Positions 16,419 through 25,462 of a stretch of 64,000 nucleotides of DNA are shown here, in pieces. The stretch's first letter is position 1, and each line of letters begins with the position of its first letter. The translations under genes were made by a program, and so were the position numbers. The notes under the pieces were generated by a model. The model was not told the DNA's origin. It was given only the letters and a program-made list of their open reading frames with translations, and made no database searches. Source of the DNA: Coxiellaceae bacterium (GTDB lineage Bacteria > Pseudomonadota > Gammaproteobacteria > Coxiellales > Coxiellaceae); NCBI GenBank assembly GCA_029212885.1, contig JARGPC010000002.1:166474-230473 (forward strand), given 5' to 3'.

Positions 16419-17507
16419 ATGACAATGAGAGAAATCGGTAGCATTTTACTAATACTGGGCACCTGCATAGGGGGTGGTATGTTGGCATTGCCTATTGTGA
16501 CAGCTGAGCAGAGCTTTTGGGTAAGTATTGCCATGGTGCTGTTTGCTTGGTTTGTGATGACTGTTGGTTCGTTTGCATTGTTGAAAGTAAACTTGGATAT
16601 GAAGCCTGGTTCAAATTTGGTCAGCATGTCGCGGCGTACGCTGGGGCGTTCAGTGGCTATTCTTACTTGGGGTGCGTATCTATTATTGCTCTACAGCCTG
16701 TTGTGCGCGTTTCTGGCGGCGGGTGGAGATATTGTGCAAGCGTTATTGCATAAGATTAATATCTCAATACCACGCTGGTCAGCAACATTGATTACCGTGT
16801 TCGTGCTAGGCGGTATAGTATATCGTGGTATTTATTCGGTGGATTTATTCAATCGCCTTTTAATGTTCGCCAAAATTACGATTTGCATCATTTTGCTAGC
16901 TACGATTATACCGCATGGTAACCAGCATCAATTATTCAATGGCGACTTCAAGTTTCATGGTAATGCGTTGTTGGTTGTTATTTGCTCGTTTGGATATGCC
17001 ATTATCTTGCCAAGTATTCGGGTGTATTTAAACAGTGATAAAAAGCGCCTGTATCGCACGGTGCTGGTTGGTAGTTTAATTCCTGTGGTTTTGTATTTGG
17101 TATGGATAAGCGCAATACAAGCCACTGTTGCTCGTGCAGGTGCGACGGGGCTCATCGCGATGAATGAATCGGCGAATACGACTTCTCTATTAATGAAACA
17201 CTTGGTTGATATTACGCATAACCCCATCGTGCAGAGTTTGGGTGTGGCGTTTGTATCGATTTGTGCGATCACTGCATTCCTGGGTGTGTCTGTCAGTTTA
17301 ATGGACTTTTTAACCGATGGCTTAAAGCTCAAAAGGCAAGGTAAAAGCGGTGCGGTGATTGCATTGGCGACTTATTTACCGCCGGTTTTAATTGTCTTAA
17401 TGGCGCCGAGCATCTTTACTGGCGCATTGGCTTATGCCGGTATTTTTTGTATTTATATTTTGATTTTGCTGCCTATTGCCATGTGGTGGTTTTCCAGGAG
17501 AGATTAA
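16419..17507 (+). CDS. Aromatic amino-acid permease (HAAAP family, TyrP/Mtr-like)
   Basis: 362-residue inner-membrane amino-acid:proton symporter. The N-terminal GSILLILGTCIGGGMLALPIVTA is the hallmark of the family, and about 11 helices follow. The middle segment with ICSFGYAIILPSIRVYL is also typical. Members import tyrosine or tryptophan; tyrosine is the better guess from length, but the sequence does not decide. GAGGA 8 bases before the ATG at 16419 supports this start over earlier in-frame codons. Confidence 0.88.
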   Translation: MTMREIGSILLILGTCIGGGMLALPIVTAEQSFWVSIAMVLFAWFVMTVGSFALLKVNLDMKPGSNLVSMSRRTLGRSVAILTWGAYLLLLYSLLCAFLAAGGDIVQALLHKINISIPRWSATLITVFVLGGIVYRGIYSVDLFNRLLMFAKITICIILLATIIPHGNQHQLFNGDFKFHGNALLVVICSFGYAIILPSIRVYLNSDKKRLYRTVLVGSLIPVVLYLVWISAIQATVARAGATGLIAMNESANTTSLLMKHLVDITHNPIVQSLGVAFVSICAITAFLGVSVSLMDFLTDGLKLKRQGKSGAVIALATYLPPVLIVLMAPSIFTGALAYAGIFCIYILILLPIAMWWFSRRD

Positions 17508-17543
17508 GCGTGAGCCGAATAATGTGGAGAATCGGTTCATGAT

Positions 17544-18518
17544 TTACTTTCCGAAAGTTGGCGACATTTCGATGGCTGGTTGTTTTTCTTCGGCTGTGCT
17601 GTGCTTTGTTATTTTGTGTCGAGGTAGCCATAACGTTGCAGTCCATTGAATATCTACTTGATGGCCAGCAGTTTTTTGTGGTTTCGCTTGTATATGCGTG
17701 TGTGGTGCCACTTCATGATATGCGTTTGTTGGATCCATTATGTCTGAGATTTTTTGTTCAGGTGCTGGTGTGCTATTTTCAACTTTAGTTTCTTCATGTA
17801 ACGTGTCAATTTCAGCGGCGGTCTGATCGGTGACAAATTGGCATTGAGGGTGAGCGTTCCTGAATGCTCGATATAGTTGTACTAAAGCGCTGCGTCGGGT
17901 TAACCAATGTGGTTTGCTGAGTGCATTAAGCTCGTTTTTGTTGAGATAAATAGTATCCGGTACAGTGTCAGTTTTTAGTGCTTGTATTAATTTATCAGCA
18001 GCCGCTATTTTTCGACGCTGTTCGCGTTTGCTTGCGTACCACAGTGGGTGATGCTTTTGCAGTGACTTATAAGTTTGTAGGGTAGCTAGTAGTGTCGGTT
18101 TAATAGCAGTTGATGTGAGTGTTCTAAGTGATCGCCTGAAATCCTCTGCCGGTGACGGTTGTCTAACAGCGCCGCCCATCGTAATGGTGGCGTGGTAAGT
18201 TTGTTTCATATCAGGAGACAATGCAAAATTCATTTTGCCATATTTGTCATTAAACGACTCTAATACTGTTTCAGCTTCAGTGCGCTTATCCCTGATGTTA
18301 AATAGTTTGCGTTTTTGTTTATAGTCTAAGTCAGTTAAGCATTTTACTAGTAGTGTTGGGTGGTGAAACATAAAATGTTTGAAAAGTATGTCACCCGACT
18401 GTCGTTTATGGATTAGCATGGCCAACTTATTAGCTGGCTCTAGGCTACTTAAGTACATTGTGAGTTCGTTTTTATTTAACTGCAGTAGTATTATTTCGGC
18501 CTGTTCTTTAGTGTTCAT
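17544..18518 (-). CDS. Hypothetical soluble protein
   Basis: About 324 residues, not recognised. The protein is helical, hydrophilic and without signal peptide or membrane segment. Basic stretches (SKREQRRKIAA, LTRRSALVQLYRAFRNA) occupy the middle and a Pro/His/Gln-rich tail ends it. An ATG at 18518 and a GTG at 18527 are both possible; neither has a strong ribosome binding site. The AT-rich 270 bases upstream, shared with the divergent gene at 18799, hold the promoter region. Its build resembles other lineage-specific proteins in the window, so a secreted substrate is possible but unproven. Confidence 0.5.
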   Translation of the reverse strand: MNTKEQAEIILLQLNKNELTMYLSSLEPANKLAMLIHKRQSGDILFKHFMFHHPTLLVKCLTDLDYKQKRKLFNIRDKRTEAETVLESFNDKYGKMNFALSPDMKQTYHATITMGGAVRQPSPAEDFRRSLRTLTSTAIKPTLLATLQTYKSLQKHHPLWYASKREQRRKIAAADKLIQALKTDTVPDTIYLNKNELNALSKPHWLTRRSALVQLYRAFRNAHPQCQFVTDQTAAEIDTLHEETKVENSTPAPEQKISDIMDPTNAYHEVAPHTHIQAKPQKTAGHQVDIQWTATLWLPRHKITKHSTAEEKQPAIEMSPTFGK

Positions 18519-18798
18519 TGATTTCACGCTGTGGTTAATATATTTTTATTTTCTTAATAATATTAATATAGGATTGGCTTACTAAAGTAAAATTCTTATT
18601 TTGAATTACCATTCATTGATAGCCATGATGTACGCGTATCGAAATTACTATCGGTATTGCGTCACGTGACAGCGGTTCTTTTCGATTCGTTAGCAGTGCT
18701 TGAAGAGCAGGTTGGGCTGTAAAATACAACTTTACATTCGATTGTGTATAATTTATAATTATTAACTTAATATATATATAACATGTAGTGAGGTAAAG

Positions 18799-19236
18799 AT
18801 GAGAAAAAGTATTATAACCTGCGCGATGCTATTAATTGGAAGTTCCGCGATTGCAGCTTCAACGGTTACTGTGATTAATGACAGCACGCTTGACGGAAAC
18901 ATTGAATCGATTCTTGTAGATTACCAGGGAACTTTTGGTGGTCCTCATGGAGAATACAACCGCAACCTCGGTTATATAGATAGCCAGCGTCAAATGGAAA
19001 TGAGGGCGCCTTATCCGCTGGGGCAAGGTGTTTTGAAAAAGTGGGAAATTGATGCTATTGAGCCCTGGTCGAATCAAACAGCAAGAATAGCCACAGAAAG
19101 TTGCAGGAAATTAAATCCGGTGCCTCACATGGGTGATGCAAGCTCATCCAATCACTACACGGTGGTTGTGACTAATACAATGTTGCCAGGGACTTCATTC
19201 AAGGCAATTAAATGTAGCGTTACGAAAGACTATTAA
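18799..19236 (+). CDS. Hypothetical exported protein
   Basis: 145 residues with a signal peptide (MRKSIITCAMLLIGSSAIA) and a mature part of about 125 residues containing two Cys (SCRKL, IKCSV) that may form a disulfide. No family is recognised. GAGG lies 8 bases before the ATG. Upstream DNA is very AT-rich (TATATA tracts at 18771-18780). The stop overlaps the convergent TrmH gene by 4 bases. Confidence 0.65.
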   Translation: MRKSIITCAMLLIGSSAIAASTVTVINDSTLDGNIESILVDYQGTFGGPHGEYNRNLGYIDSQRQMEMRAPYPLGQGVLKKWEIDAIEPWSNQTARIATESCRKLNPVPHMGDASSSNHYTVVVTNTMLPGTSFKAIKCSVTKDY

Positions 19237-19910
19237 AACAGGTGTGGATACATACGCGCATTGGCGCTGTTGAGATAATACAAAGCTTGCAGTGCTTGTT
19301 GCTGTTCAACAGAAAGATCACTGTTGCCATTCAACAGGGCTCGTTTGCGTTGTGATGTGTCATACATGCTGAGTGCAGCAGAGACTGACAAATTTAAACT
19401 TTCTGACATGCCGACCATCGGAATTTTATATTCAATATCGCAAGCGGCTACGGCTTGATCGCTGAGGCCGCGAGATTCATTACCGATTAATAGGCACAGT
19501 GGTTTGTCGACAGGCACCTGCTGCAAGGGGGTGGTGGCAGTCACCGTGCCGCCGGCGATTTGTAGGTTTTCATTTTCACAGTAACGTAAAAAGTCTTTTA
19601 GGGTATTGTGGTAATGAATGCTGACCCAATAGAACGCGCCTTGTGTAATCGGTTTGGCGGCTATGGCATCACCTTCAGGACAAATAAAGTGTACGTGTGA
19701 TACACCTAGCGATTCAGCGCTGCGCACAGCAGCAAGGGCATTGTTGATATCGGAAGGTGCTTCGATAGCGAGTTGAATGCTATTGAGGCGTCCGGCAATC
19801 ACATCGGCAATGCGTAATTTGCGTGCGTCGCTGACAAAAGGTGCCAACTTTTCAATAATCTCGGTGCTAGGATGATTATTTAGTATGTCTTGATAGGAAA
19901 TGTCTTTCAT
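19233..19910 (-). CDS. trmH: tRNA (guanosine(18)-2'-O)-methyltransferase-like SpoU/TrmH enzyme
   Basis: 225-residue SPOUT-class 2'-O-methyltransferase. All three motifs are present: motif 1 NNALAAVRSAESLGV, motif 2 LCLLIGNESRGLS and motif 3 IPMVGMSESLNLSVSAALSMYD, which form the knotted SAM site. The N-terminal extension (LAPFVSDARKLRIADVIAGR) and the C-terminal helix match TrmH, which methylates G18 in the tRNA D-loop, better than rRNA methylating relatives. Assignment to TrmH rather than another SpoU enzyme is likely but not certain. Confidence 0.85.
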   Translation of the reverse strand: MKDISYQDILNNHPSTEIIEKLAPFVSDARKLRIADVIAGRLNSIQLAIEAPSDINNALAAVRSAESLGVSHVHFICPEGDAIAAKPITQGAFYWVSIHYHNTLKDFLRYCENENLQIAGGTVTATTPLQQVPVDKPLCLLIGNESRGLSDQAVAACDIEYKIPMVGMSESLNLSVSAALSMYDTSQRKRALLNGNSDLSVEQQQALQALYYLNSANARMYPHLF

Positions 19911-20001
19911 GGCGGCGATTGTAAAGTAATGTACCTTATTGTGTCAATTTGCTAACATAGCGATGAGTACGGGAGTGGGGACAAACCCCGAGAGAATTAT
20001 C

Positions 20002-21201
20002 GTGAACAAGTCAGCTAGATCGGTATACGTGATCGGTGTACTGCCTGTCCTGCTCGCCCTGTATGAATTTGCCTTATATCTATCCAATGACGCTTATCTA
20101 CCGGCTTTGCCAAGTATTATGCGTGATTTCGGTGTGGGTTCGCATGCCCTGCAGTTAACCATTACCAGTTGGTTTTTAGGTTCGGCATCATTGCAGTTGG
20201 TATTAGGTCCGGTGTGCCAACACTATGGTCGACGGCCGGTGTTGTTGCTGGGGGGTGCCGCATTTGTATTATCGAGTTTGGGTTGTGGTTACTCTACCGA
20301 GATTTGGCCGTTATTGATTTTTCGTTTTGTACAGGGTGCGACGATTAGTACCATGGTGGTGGCGGGGTATGCCACTATTCATGATTTGTATGATCAAAAG
20401 CAAGCTATCCATGCTATTGCGATAATGAGTAGCATTAATGTGTTAGCGCCATCATTGGGGCCGTTGTTTGGTGCATTGATGTTGCATGTGATGCGCTGGC
20501 ACTATCTCTTTATTGCGCTGGCATTTTGGGGTGCTGTTGCCGTTGTGGGGTTGTATATAAAAATGCCAGAAACCGCGAAAGATGCAACGACAGCGATTAG
20601 TTTTAAGCAGGCTGTGCAGCAGTATTGGCGTATTCTTACTAATCGGAATTATTTACGTCCATTGCTCACTTTTAATTGCATTTTTGCGGCATTGATTGTT
20701 TGGATTGCTGTTGGGCCGTTTTTGTTGATGGAGCAATTTCACTTTAGTGTTTTGTATTATGGCTTTGTACAAACTTTAATTTTTGTTTGTTATATCCTGG
20801 TGTCACGTTGTGTGAAATTTTTTATGCAGCTAGCTAGTTTGCGCTATTTAATTACTATCGGCTTGACGGTATTGGTGGCGGCAGCTGTTTATGCCGTTGT
20901 TGCTACTTTTTATTGGCCAAAGGATATATGGAGTATAGTTGCCGCGATGATGGTGTTGTCTGCCGCCTGTGGTTTGCTGTTTCCTATCTTGGGGCGATTG
21001 GCTATAGAGGGCAGTGATGAGCCGATGGAGTCACGCGTGGCCTTGCAATCTTTTTTCACTTGTATTGCAGCGGTAGTTGCCAGTGCGTTAGTGAGTGGCT
21101 TTGCTGTTCAGGAAACCCAGCCGCTAGCGATGCTTCTGTTAGCGTTTGTGTTGTTAGCTATAGTCACGTACTGTATTTTACGACCAAGAAGTACGCCATG
21201 A
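20002..21201 (+). CDS. MFS multidrug efflux transporter (Bcr/CflA type)
   Basis: About 399 residues and 12 helices, DHA1 drug:proton antiporter. The motif A loop reads GPVCQHYGRRPVLLLGG after helix 2, and FVQGATISTMVVAGYATIHDLYD matches the Bcr/CflA group. The GTG at 20002 has GAGAG about 8 bases upstream and gives the usual length. An ATG at 19963 would add 13 residues but has no ribosome binding site. The drug or metabolite exported cannot be told. Confidence 0.85.
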   Translation: MNKSARSVYVIGVLPVLLALYEFALYLSNDAYLPALPSIMRDFGVGSHALQLTITSWFLGSASLQLVLGPVCQHYGRRPVLLLGGAAFVLSSLGCGYSTEIWPLLIFRFVQGATISTMVVAGYATIHDLYDQKQAIHAIAIMSSINVLAPSLGPLFGALMLHVMRWHYLFIALAFWGAVAVVGLYIKMPETAKDATTAISFKQAVQQYWRILTNRNYLRPLLTFNCIFAALIVWIAVGPFLLMEQFHFSVLYYGFVQTLIFVCYILVSRCVKFFMQLASLRYLITIGLTVLVAAAVYAVVATFYWPKDIWSIVAAMMVLSAACGLLFPILGRLAIEGSDEPMESRVALQSFFTCIAAVVASALVSGFAVQETQPLAMLLLAFVLLAIVTYCILRPRSTP

Positions 21202-21264
21202 CAATCCTTGCATTGATTGTCTTGATCTTATAAGGTGCCCTCACACCGTGGGGCATTATAGGGT

Positions 21265-22971
21265 ATGGGCATTCAAGTGAGCGTAAACAAACTAATTCAA
21301 AGTCGTTGGTTGTGGCTGGTATTGCTGCTGATGTCAGCCGTGTGGTTTATGGCCTGGCTCGGGCATCCGCCGCTAGTGATCCAAGATGAAGGTCGCTATG
21401 TTGGCATTGCGCGTGAGATGATGCGCCAGCATGACTGGTTAGTGCCATGGTTTAATGGTGTGCCATTTTTTGATAAACCGATTATGTATTATTGGTTGGA
21501 AATCATTGGGTTAAAGTTGGGTGGTTTTTCAACCTTCGGTGCACGTTTACCACAGGCCGTAATGGGGATTGCGGGTGTGATTATGACTTATCATACCGCG
21601 CGACGTTTATTTTCACCTCAGGTCGCTTTGTTGTCCTGGATGTTTTTGGCTGTTAGTCCGTTGTATTTCCTGTTAGCGCATTATGCTGATATGGATTTAG
21701 AGGTGGCTGTTTTTATTGGTCTCTCATTGATGGCTTTTATATTGGCGCAACAGGCCGATAGTTCGAAGTCAGCGCGTCGCTATTACATGTGGTTATGCTA
21801 TGCCATGGCGGGCTGTGCGATTATGACCAAAGGATTTATGGGGATTGTTTTCCCCGCCATGGTAGCAGGCCTATGGGTGCTGTTTACTCAACAATGGTCG
21901 GTGCTCAGGCGTTTACATCTATTCGCCGGTATCGTTATTCTTTTGGCGATTAATTTGCCATGGAATATTATGATGGAAATGCGTTTTCCTGATTATTGGC
22001 ACTACTTCTTTTATCAATTACAGTTCGCACGTTATTTTGCTAGCAACTTTAGTCATATCGAGCCGTTTTGGTTTTATGTGCCTGTGTTGTTGGTGGGTGC
22101 TTTGCCGGTTTCGTTGTTGTGTATCTCAAGGCTGTTCAATTGGCGGTCGTTAAAGTTAACTGCATTACGTGCCGATGCTAATCAAACGTTTTTTTTGATT
22201 TGGTTTGTTAGTATCTTTTTATTTTTTAGTGTCGCGCATACTAAATTAATCGGTTATATGATTCCTGTGCTGCCAGCAGTTGCAGTACTGAGCGCAATAG
22301 CGCTTAACAACGTATGGCAAAAAAAGCAAAAATTACCGCGTATTGACTGTATGTTGTTGGTGGTTGGTTTTGTGATATTGGCGTGTGTGCTTTTCTCGGT
22401 GCCAAGTTGGCAGCTAAGCTTTGCGGCGATAGAGAGTGCTGGTTTTATTTATATGCTGGGCAGTTTATTTTTACTGGCAGCGGCGAGTTGTTGGTATTGC
22501 TATTTAACAGACAGGCCGCGTGGAATGTTGTTCATGGCTGTTGCTGTGATAATGATGTTGAATATAACTGTGTTGTTATGCCCAGCAGCCCAGCGCACAA
22601 ATTCACCGATGTATGAGGCGGCAAAGCCTTACATTACACGGGATGCTCAGGTGGTGATGTATCATAACTACTATTATGACGCGTCGTTTTACCTTGATCG
22701 AAAATTTACCTTGGTGGGTAAATGGTATAAAAAAATTGCAGACTTTCAAGACAGCTGGCAATGGCGTATGCAATATGGTGCTCGTCAGCCGGGCGTGACG
22801 GGCGGCTCATTGATGATCGATGATAAAGCTTTTGAGCAGTTATGGCACAGTAAAACACCTGTGGTGGTTTTTTTGGATAAGCCTTCCTACGAATATTTAG
22901 CTACACACTTGCAGCCAAAGCCTGTGTTACTGATGAAATATTACAATCATCGCGTGATGATTAAATCATAG
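21265..22971 (+). CDS. ArnT-like membrane glycosyltransferase (GT39/GT83 family)
   Basis: 568-residue inner-membrane enzyme of the C-type glycosyltransferases that use a polyprenyl-phosphate sugar. The first periplasmic loop has the catalytic-acid region IQDEGRYVGIAREMM, followed by HDWLVPWFNGVPFFDKPIMYYWL. About 12 helices follow, then a C-terminal periplasmic domain (AAKPYITRDAQVVMYHNYYYD). Relatives add L-Ara4N or another sugar to lipid A or other envelope glycans. The exact sugar and acceptor are unknown. It stands alone without arn genes. Confidence 0.85.
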   Translation: MGIQVSVNKLIQSRWLWLVLLLMSAVWFMAWLGHPPLVIQDEGRYVGIAREMMRQHDWLVPWFNGVPFFDKPIMYYWLEIIGLKLGGFSTFGARLPQAVMGIAGVIMTYHTARRLFSPQVALLSWMFLAVSPLYFLLAHYADMDLEVAVFIGLSLMAFILAQQADSSKSARRYYMWLCYAMAGCAIMTKGFMGIVFPAMVAGLWVLFTQQWSVLRRLHLFAGIVILLAINLPWNIMMEMRFPDYWHYFFYQLQFARYFASNFSHIEPFWFYVPVLLVGALPVSLLCISRLFNWRSLKLTALRADANQTFFLIWFVSIFLFFSVAHTKLIGYMIPVLPAVAVLSAIALNNVWQKKQKLPRIDCMLLVVGFVILACVLFSVPSWQLSFAAIESAGFIYMLGSLFLLAAASCWYCYLTDRPRGMLFMAVAVIMMLNITVLLCPAAQRTNSPMYEAAKPYITRDAQVVMYHNYYYDASFYLDRKFTLVGKWYKKIADFQDSWQWRMQYGARQPGVTGGSLMIDDKAFEQLWHSKTPVVVFLDKPSYEYLATHLQPKPVLLMKYYNHRVMIKS

Positions 22972-23051
22972 GCAGCTTTTGATTTGATGAATTTCTAGAA
23001 TCTTGATACAGTTTTAGGGTGCAACTGTTTCAATTGATTAAGGAATTCGCG

Positions 23052-24182
23052 ATGACGGCAAGTAGCCAATCGAAATCTGAAAAAATAGCCAGTGAGTTAT
23101 TAGGAATTGCTGGTGTTACCATTGGTGGTTCGAAGCCGTTTGATATTCAAGTGCATAATAAGCGCTTTTTTGATGAAGTGTTGGCCAATGGCTCGATTGG
23201 TTTGGGCGAAAGCTATATGCAAAAGTGGTGGGACTGCGAAGCGTTAGATCAATTTTTCTTCAAAGTACTAAGTGCTCGCCTCGATGAGCATATCAAATTC
23301 AATATGAAACTCTTGTTTCAAGTATTGCAGCGTAAATTATTTAACTTACAATCCAAGCGCCGTGCATTTAATATTGGTGAGCATCATTATGATATGGGTA
23401 ATGATCTTTACAAAGCGATGTTGGATCAGCGCATGGTGTATACCTGCGCTTATTGGAAAGAAGCGGATAATCTGGATGATGCGCAAGAAGACAAGCTGAA
23501 ATTAACCTGTGAAAAACTGCAATTAAAGCCAGGCATGAAGGTGTTAGATATCGGTTGTGGTTGGGGGTCGCTTGCTAAGTATGCAGCTGAAAATTATGGT
23601 GTTGAGGTGGTGGGTGTTACTGTATCGCAACAACAGATCGAGTTAGCGCGAGAGATGTGCCAAGGTTTGCCGATTGAATTGCGTTTGCAGGATTACCGTG
23701 ATGTGAATGAGGAGTTTGATCGCATTGTATCGCTGGGTATGTTCGAGCATGTAGGTGAGAAAAATTACAATACCTATATGTCAGTGGCGCATCGTTGCTT
23801 AAAAGAAAATGGTATCTTTTTGTTGCATACTATTGGCAATAATACGACAACGCATTCAGTTGATCCTTGGATTAATAAATACATTTTCCCTGATGGTAAG
23901 ATTCCGTCGATTGTGGAAATCAGCAAGGCTAGTGAAGAATATTTCGTCATGGAAGACTGGCATAATTTTGGGCCTTACTATGATAAGACTCTTATGGCCT
24001 GGCGGGCAAATGTGACAGCGCAGTGGGATAAATTAAAGTCGAACTATGACGATACTTTTAAACGCATGTGGGATTACTATTTGTTGTCTTGTGCTGGTTC
24101 ATTTCGTGCGCGACATATTCAGCTATGGCAGGTGGTGTTTACTAAAGGCGTAGTGGAAGGTGGTGTGCCCTCATATCGGTAA
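23052..24182 (+). CDS. cfa: Cyclopropane-fatty-acyl-phospholipid synthase
   Basis: 376 residues, close to the E. coli enzyme. It transfers a methylene group from S-adenosylmethionine to the double bond of membrane phospholipid acyl chains. The N-terminal lipid-binding region is followed by the SAM motif VLDIGCGWGSLAKYAAENYGVEV, then GMFEHVGEKNYNTYM, LLHTIGNN and the YIFPDGKIPS loop. AAGGAA before the ATG at 23052 supports this start over a GTG at 23019. Cyclopropanation usually rises in stationary phase and acid stress. Confidence 0.96.
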   Translation: MTASSQSKSEKIASELLGIAGVTIGGSKPFDIQVHNKRFFDEVLANGSIGLGESYMQKWWDCEALDQFFFKVLSARLDEHIKFNMKLLFQVLQRKLFNLQSKRRAFNIGEHHYDMGNDLYKAMLDQRMVYTCAYWKEADNLDDAQEDKLKLTCEKLQLKPGMKVLDIGCGWGSLAKYAAENYGVEVVGVTVSQQQIELAREMCQGLPIELRLQDYRDVNEEFDRIVSLGMFEHVGEKNYNTYMSVAHRCLKENGIFLLHTIGNNTTTHSVDPWINKYIFPDGKIPSIVEISKASEEYFVMEDWHNFGPYYDKTLMAWRANVTAQWDKLKSNYDDTFKRMWDYYLLSCAGSFRARHIQLWQVVFTKGVVEGGVPSYR

Positions 24183-24233
24183 TGCCTGTCATCCCAAGAT
24201 GACAACACATCAAAGGCAATATATAGTATCGCC

Positions 24234-25325
24234 ATGACTAACAAAAGCATAAATAAGCACCTACTGCGAGCGGTCAACTTAGCGCAGGGGCGGCTGGGAT
24301 TTACTGGCCCCAACCCGGCTGTTGGCGCGGTGATAGTGAAACAAGATCAAGTGGTAGCAGAGGGTTGTCATTTTCAGGCTGGCGAACCGCATGCCGAAGT
24401 GATGGCGTTGCGTGCGGCGGGTGATGTCGATTTATCTGATGCGACTTTGTATGTTAGTTTGCAGCCGTGTTGTCATTTTGGCCGCACGCCGCCGTGTACG
24501 CAGGCGATTATAGAAGCTGGCATTAAGCGAGTGTATTACGCTTATCGTGATAGCAATCCTGAGGTGGGTAGTAAAAGTGATGCTACGCTTGAGCAGGCTG
24601 GTGTAGAGTCTATCTATATCGATGTGCCAGAGGTGCAAAACTTATATCGTGCCTATGATTTTTGGCGACAAAATAAAAGGCCATTTTTAACGGCGAAGTT
24701 AGCTGTTAGTCGTGATGGAAAATACGCTTCACAAGATGGTTCGCATATTGGTATTACCGGCGAAGCATGTCGCCGTTTTACACACCAGCATCGTTTGCAA
24801 GCCGATGCGTTACTGACGACCGCACGCACGATTCACTTTGATGATCCGTATCTAAATGTAAGATTGGCTGATCAGGTGATAGCAAAACCGTTGCTAGTAA
24901 TTGATCGTAACCTTTCCATATCACCCGATGCGCGTGTATGGGCGACGGCCGCTTCAGTTACGATTTTTCATCAGCCTGAAGTGGATGATGAAAAGCGGCA
25001 AGCATTAATTCGCCGTGGTGCAGAGTGTGTTGAAACGCCTGTTGAGTGTGGCTCCCTTTCATGGCCGCATATGCTGAGTCATATGGCCGAGCAGGGTTAT
25101 CATCATGTGTGGATAGAAGCCGGTGCGCGTTTGTTCTGTGACTTATGGCGGCAACGCTTATTGCAGCAAGCTTTTTTGTATGTTGGGCAAAAAACATTGG
25201 GTTCCAATGCGCAATCGGCGCATTTGTCATTACTGGTTACTGCTGAGCAATTAGCTGGATTTGCCTGGCAAGCTTGTGCTGAAGATCTGATTGGTTGTAT
25301 GCAATCAAACACTACCCAAGCCTGA
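24234..25325 (+). CDS. ribD: Bifunctional riboflavin deaminase/reductase
   Basis: 363 residues. The N-terminal deaminase (residues 1-145) has the zinc motif HAEVMAL and LQPCCHFGRTPPCTQAI and deaminates the pyrimidine from GTP cyclohydrolase II. The C-terminal reductase (FLTAKLAVSRDGK ... GARLFCDLW) uses NADPH. Together they catalyse steps 2 and 3 of riboflavin synthesis. It has no FMN riboswitch of its own and is separated from ribE-ribBA-ribH by 4.3 kb of accessory genes. The last codons overlap a 50-bp repeat found again at 37.5 kb. Confidence 0.95.
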   Translation: MTNKSINKHLLRAVNLAQGRLGFTGPNPAVGAVIVKQDQVVAEGCHFQAGEPHAEVMALRAAGDVDLSDATLYVSLQPCCHFGRTPPCTQAIIEAGIKRVYYAYRDSNPEVGSKSDATLEQAGVESIYIDVPEVQNLYRAYDFWRQNKRPFLTAKLAVSRDGKYASQDGSHIGITGEACRRFTHQHRLQADALLTTARTIHFDDPYLNVRLADQVIAKPLLVIDRNLSISPDARVWATAASVTIFHQPEVDDEKRQALIRRGAECVETPVECGSLSWPHMLSHMAEQGYHHVWIEAGARLFCDLWRQRLLQQAFLYVGQKTLGSNAQSAHLSLLVTAEQLAGFAWQACAEDLIGCMQSNTTQA

Positions 25326-25354
25326 GTGCACGCAGAGCGTGAAACCTTATTGTT
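25305..25354 (+). repeat. 50-bp direct repeat, copy 1 (at the 3' end of ribD)
   Basis: It matches 37535-37584 with only four differences. It contains a CACGC-AGA-GCGTG hairpin (extended to GCACGC/GCGTGC in copy 2) followed by AACCTTATTGTT. It overlaps the last codons and stop of ribD, which suggests this is the ancestral copy and a candidate terminator. Confidence 0.85.
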
Positions 25355-25462
25355 AAAAGGCGTTGAGCTTGTTTGTTATTTGAGCTACAATGTATTATTA
25401 AGTAACAGTAGTTATAATTTTAAGTAATGTATGTATGATGGGTTGAAGAAGGTTGTAGTGAA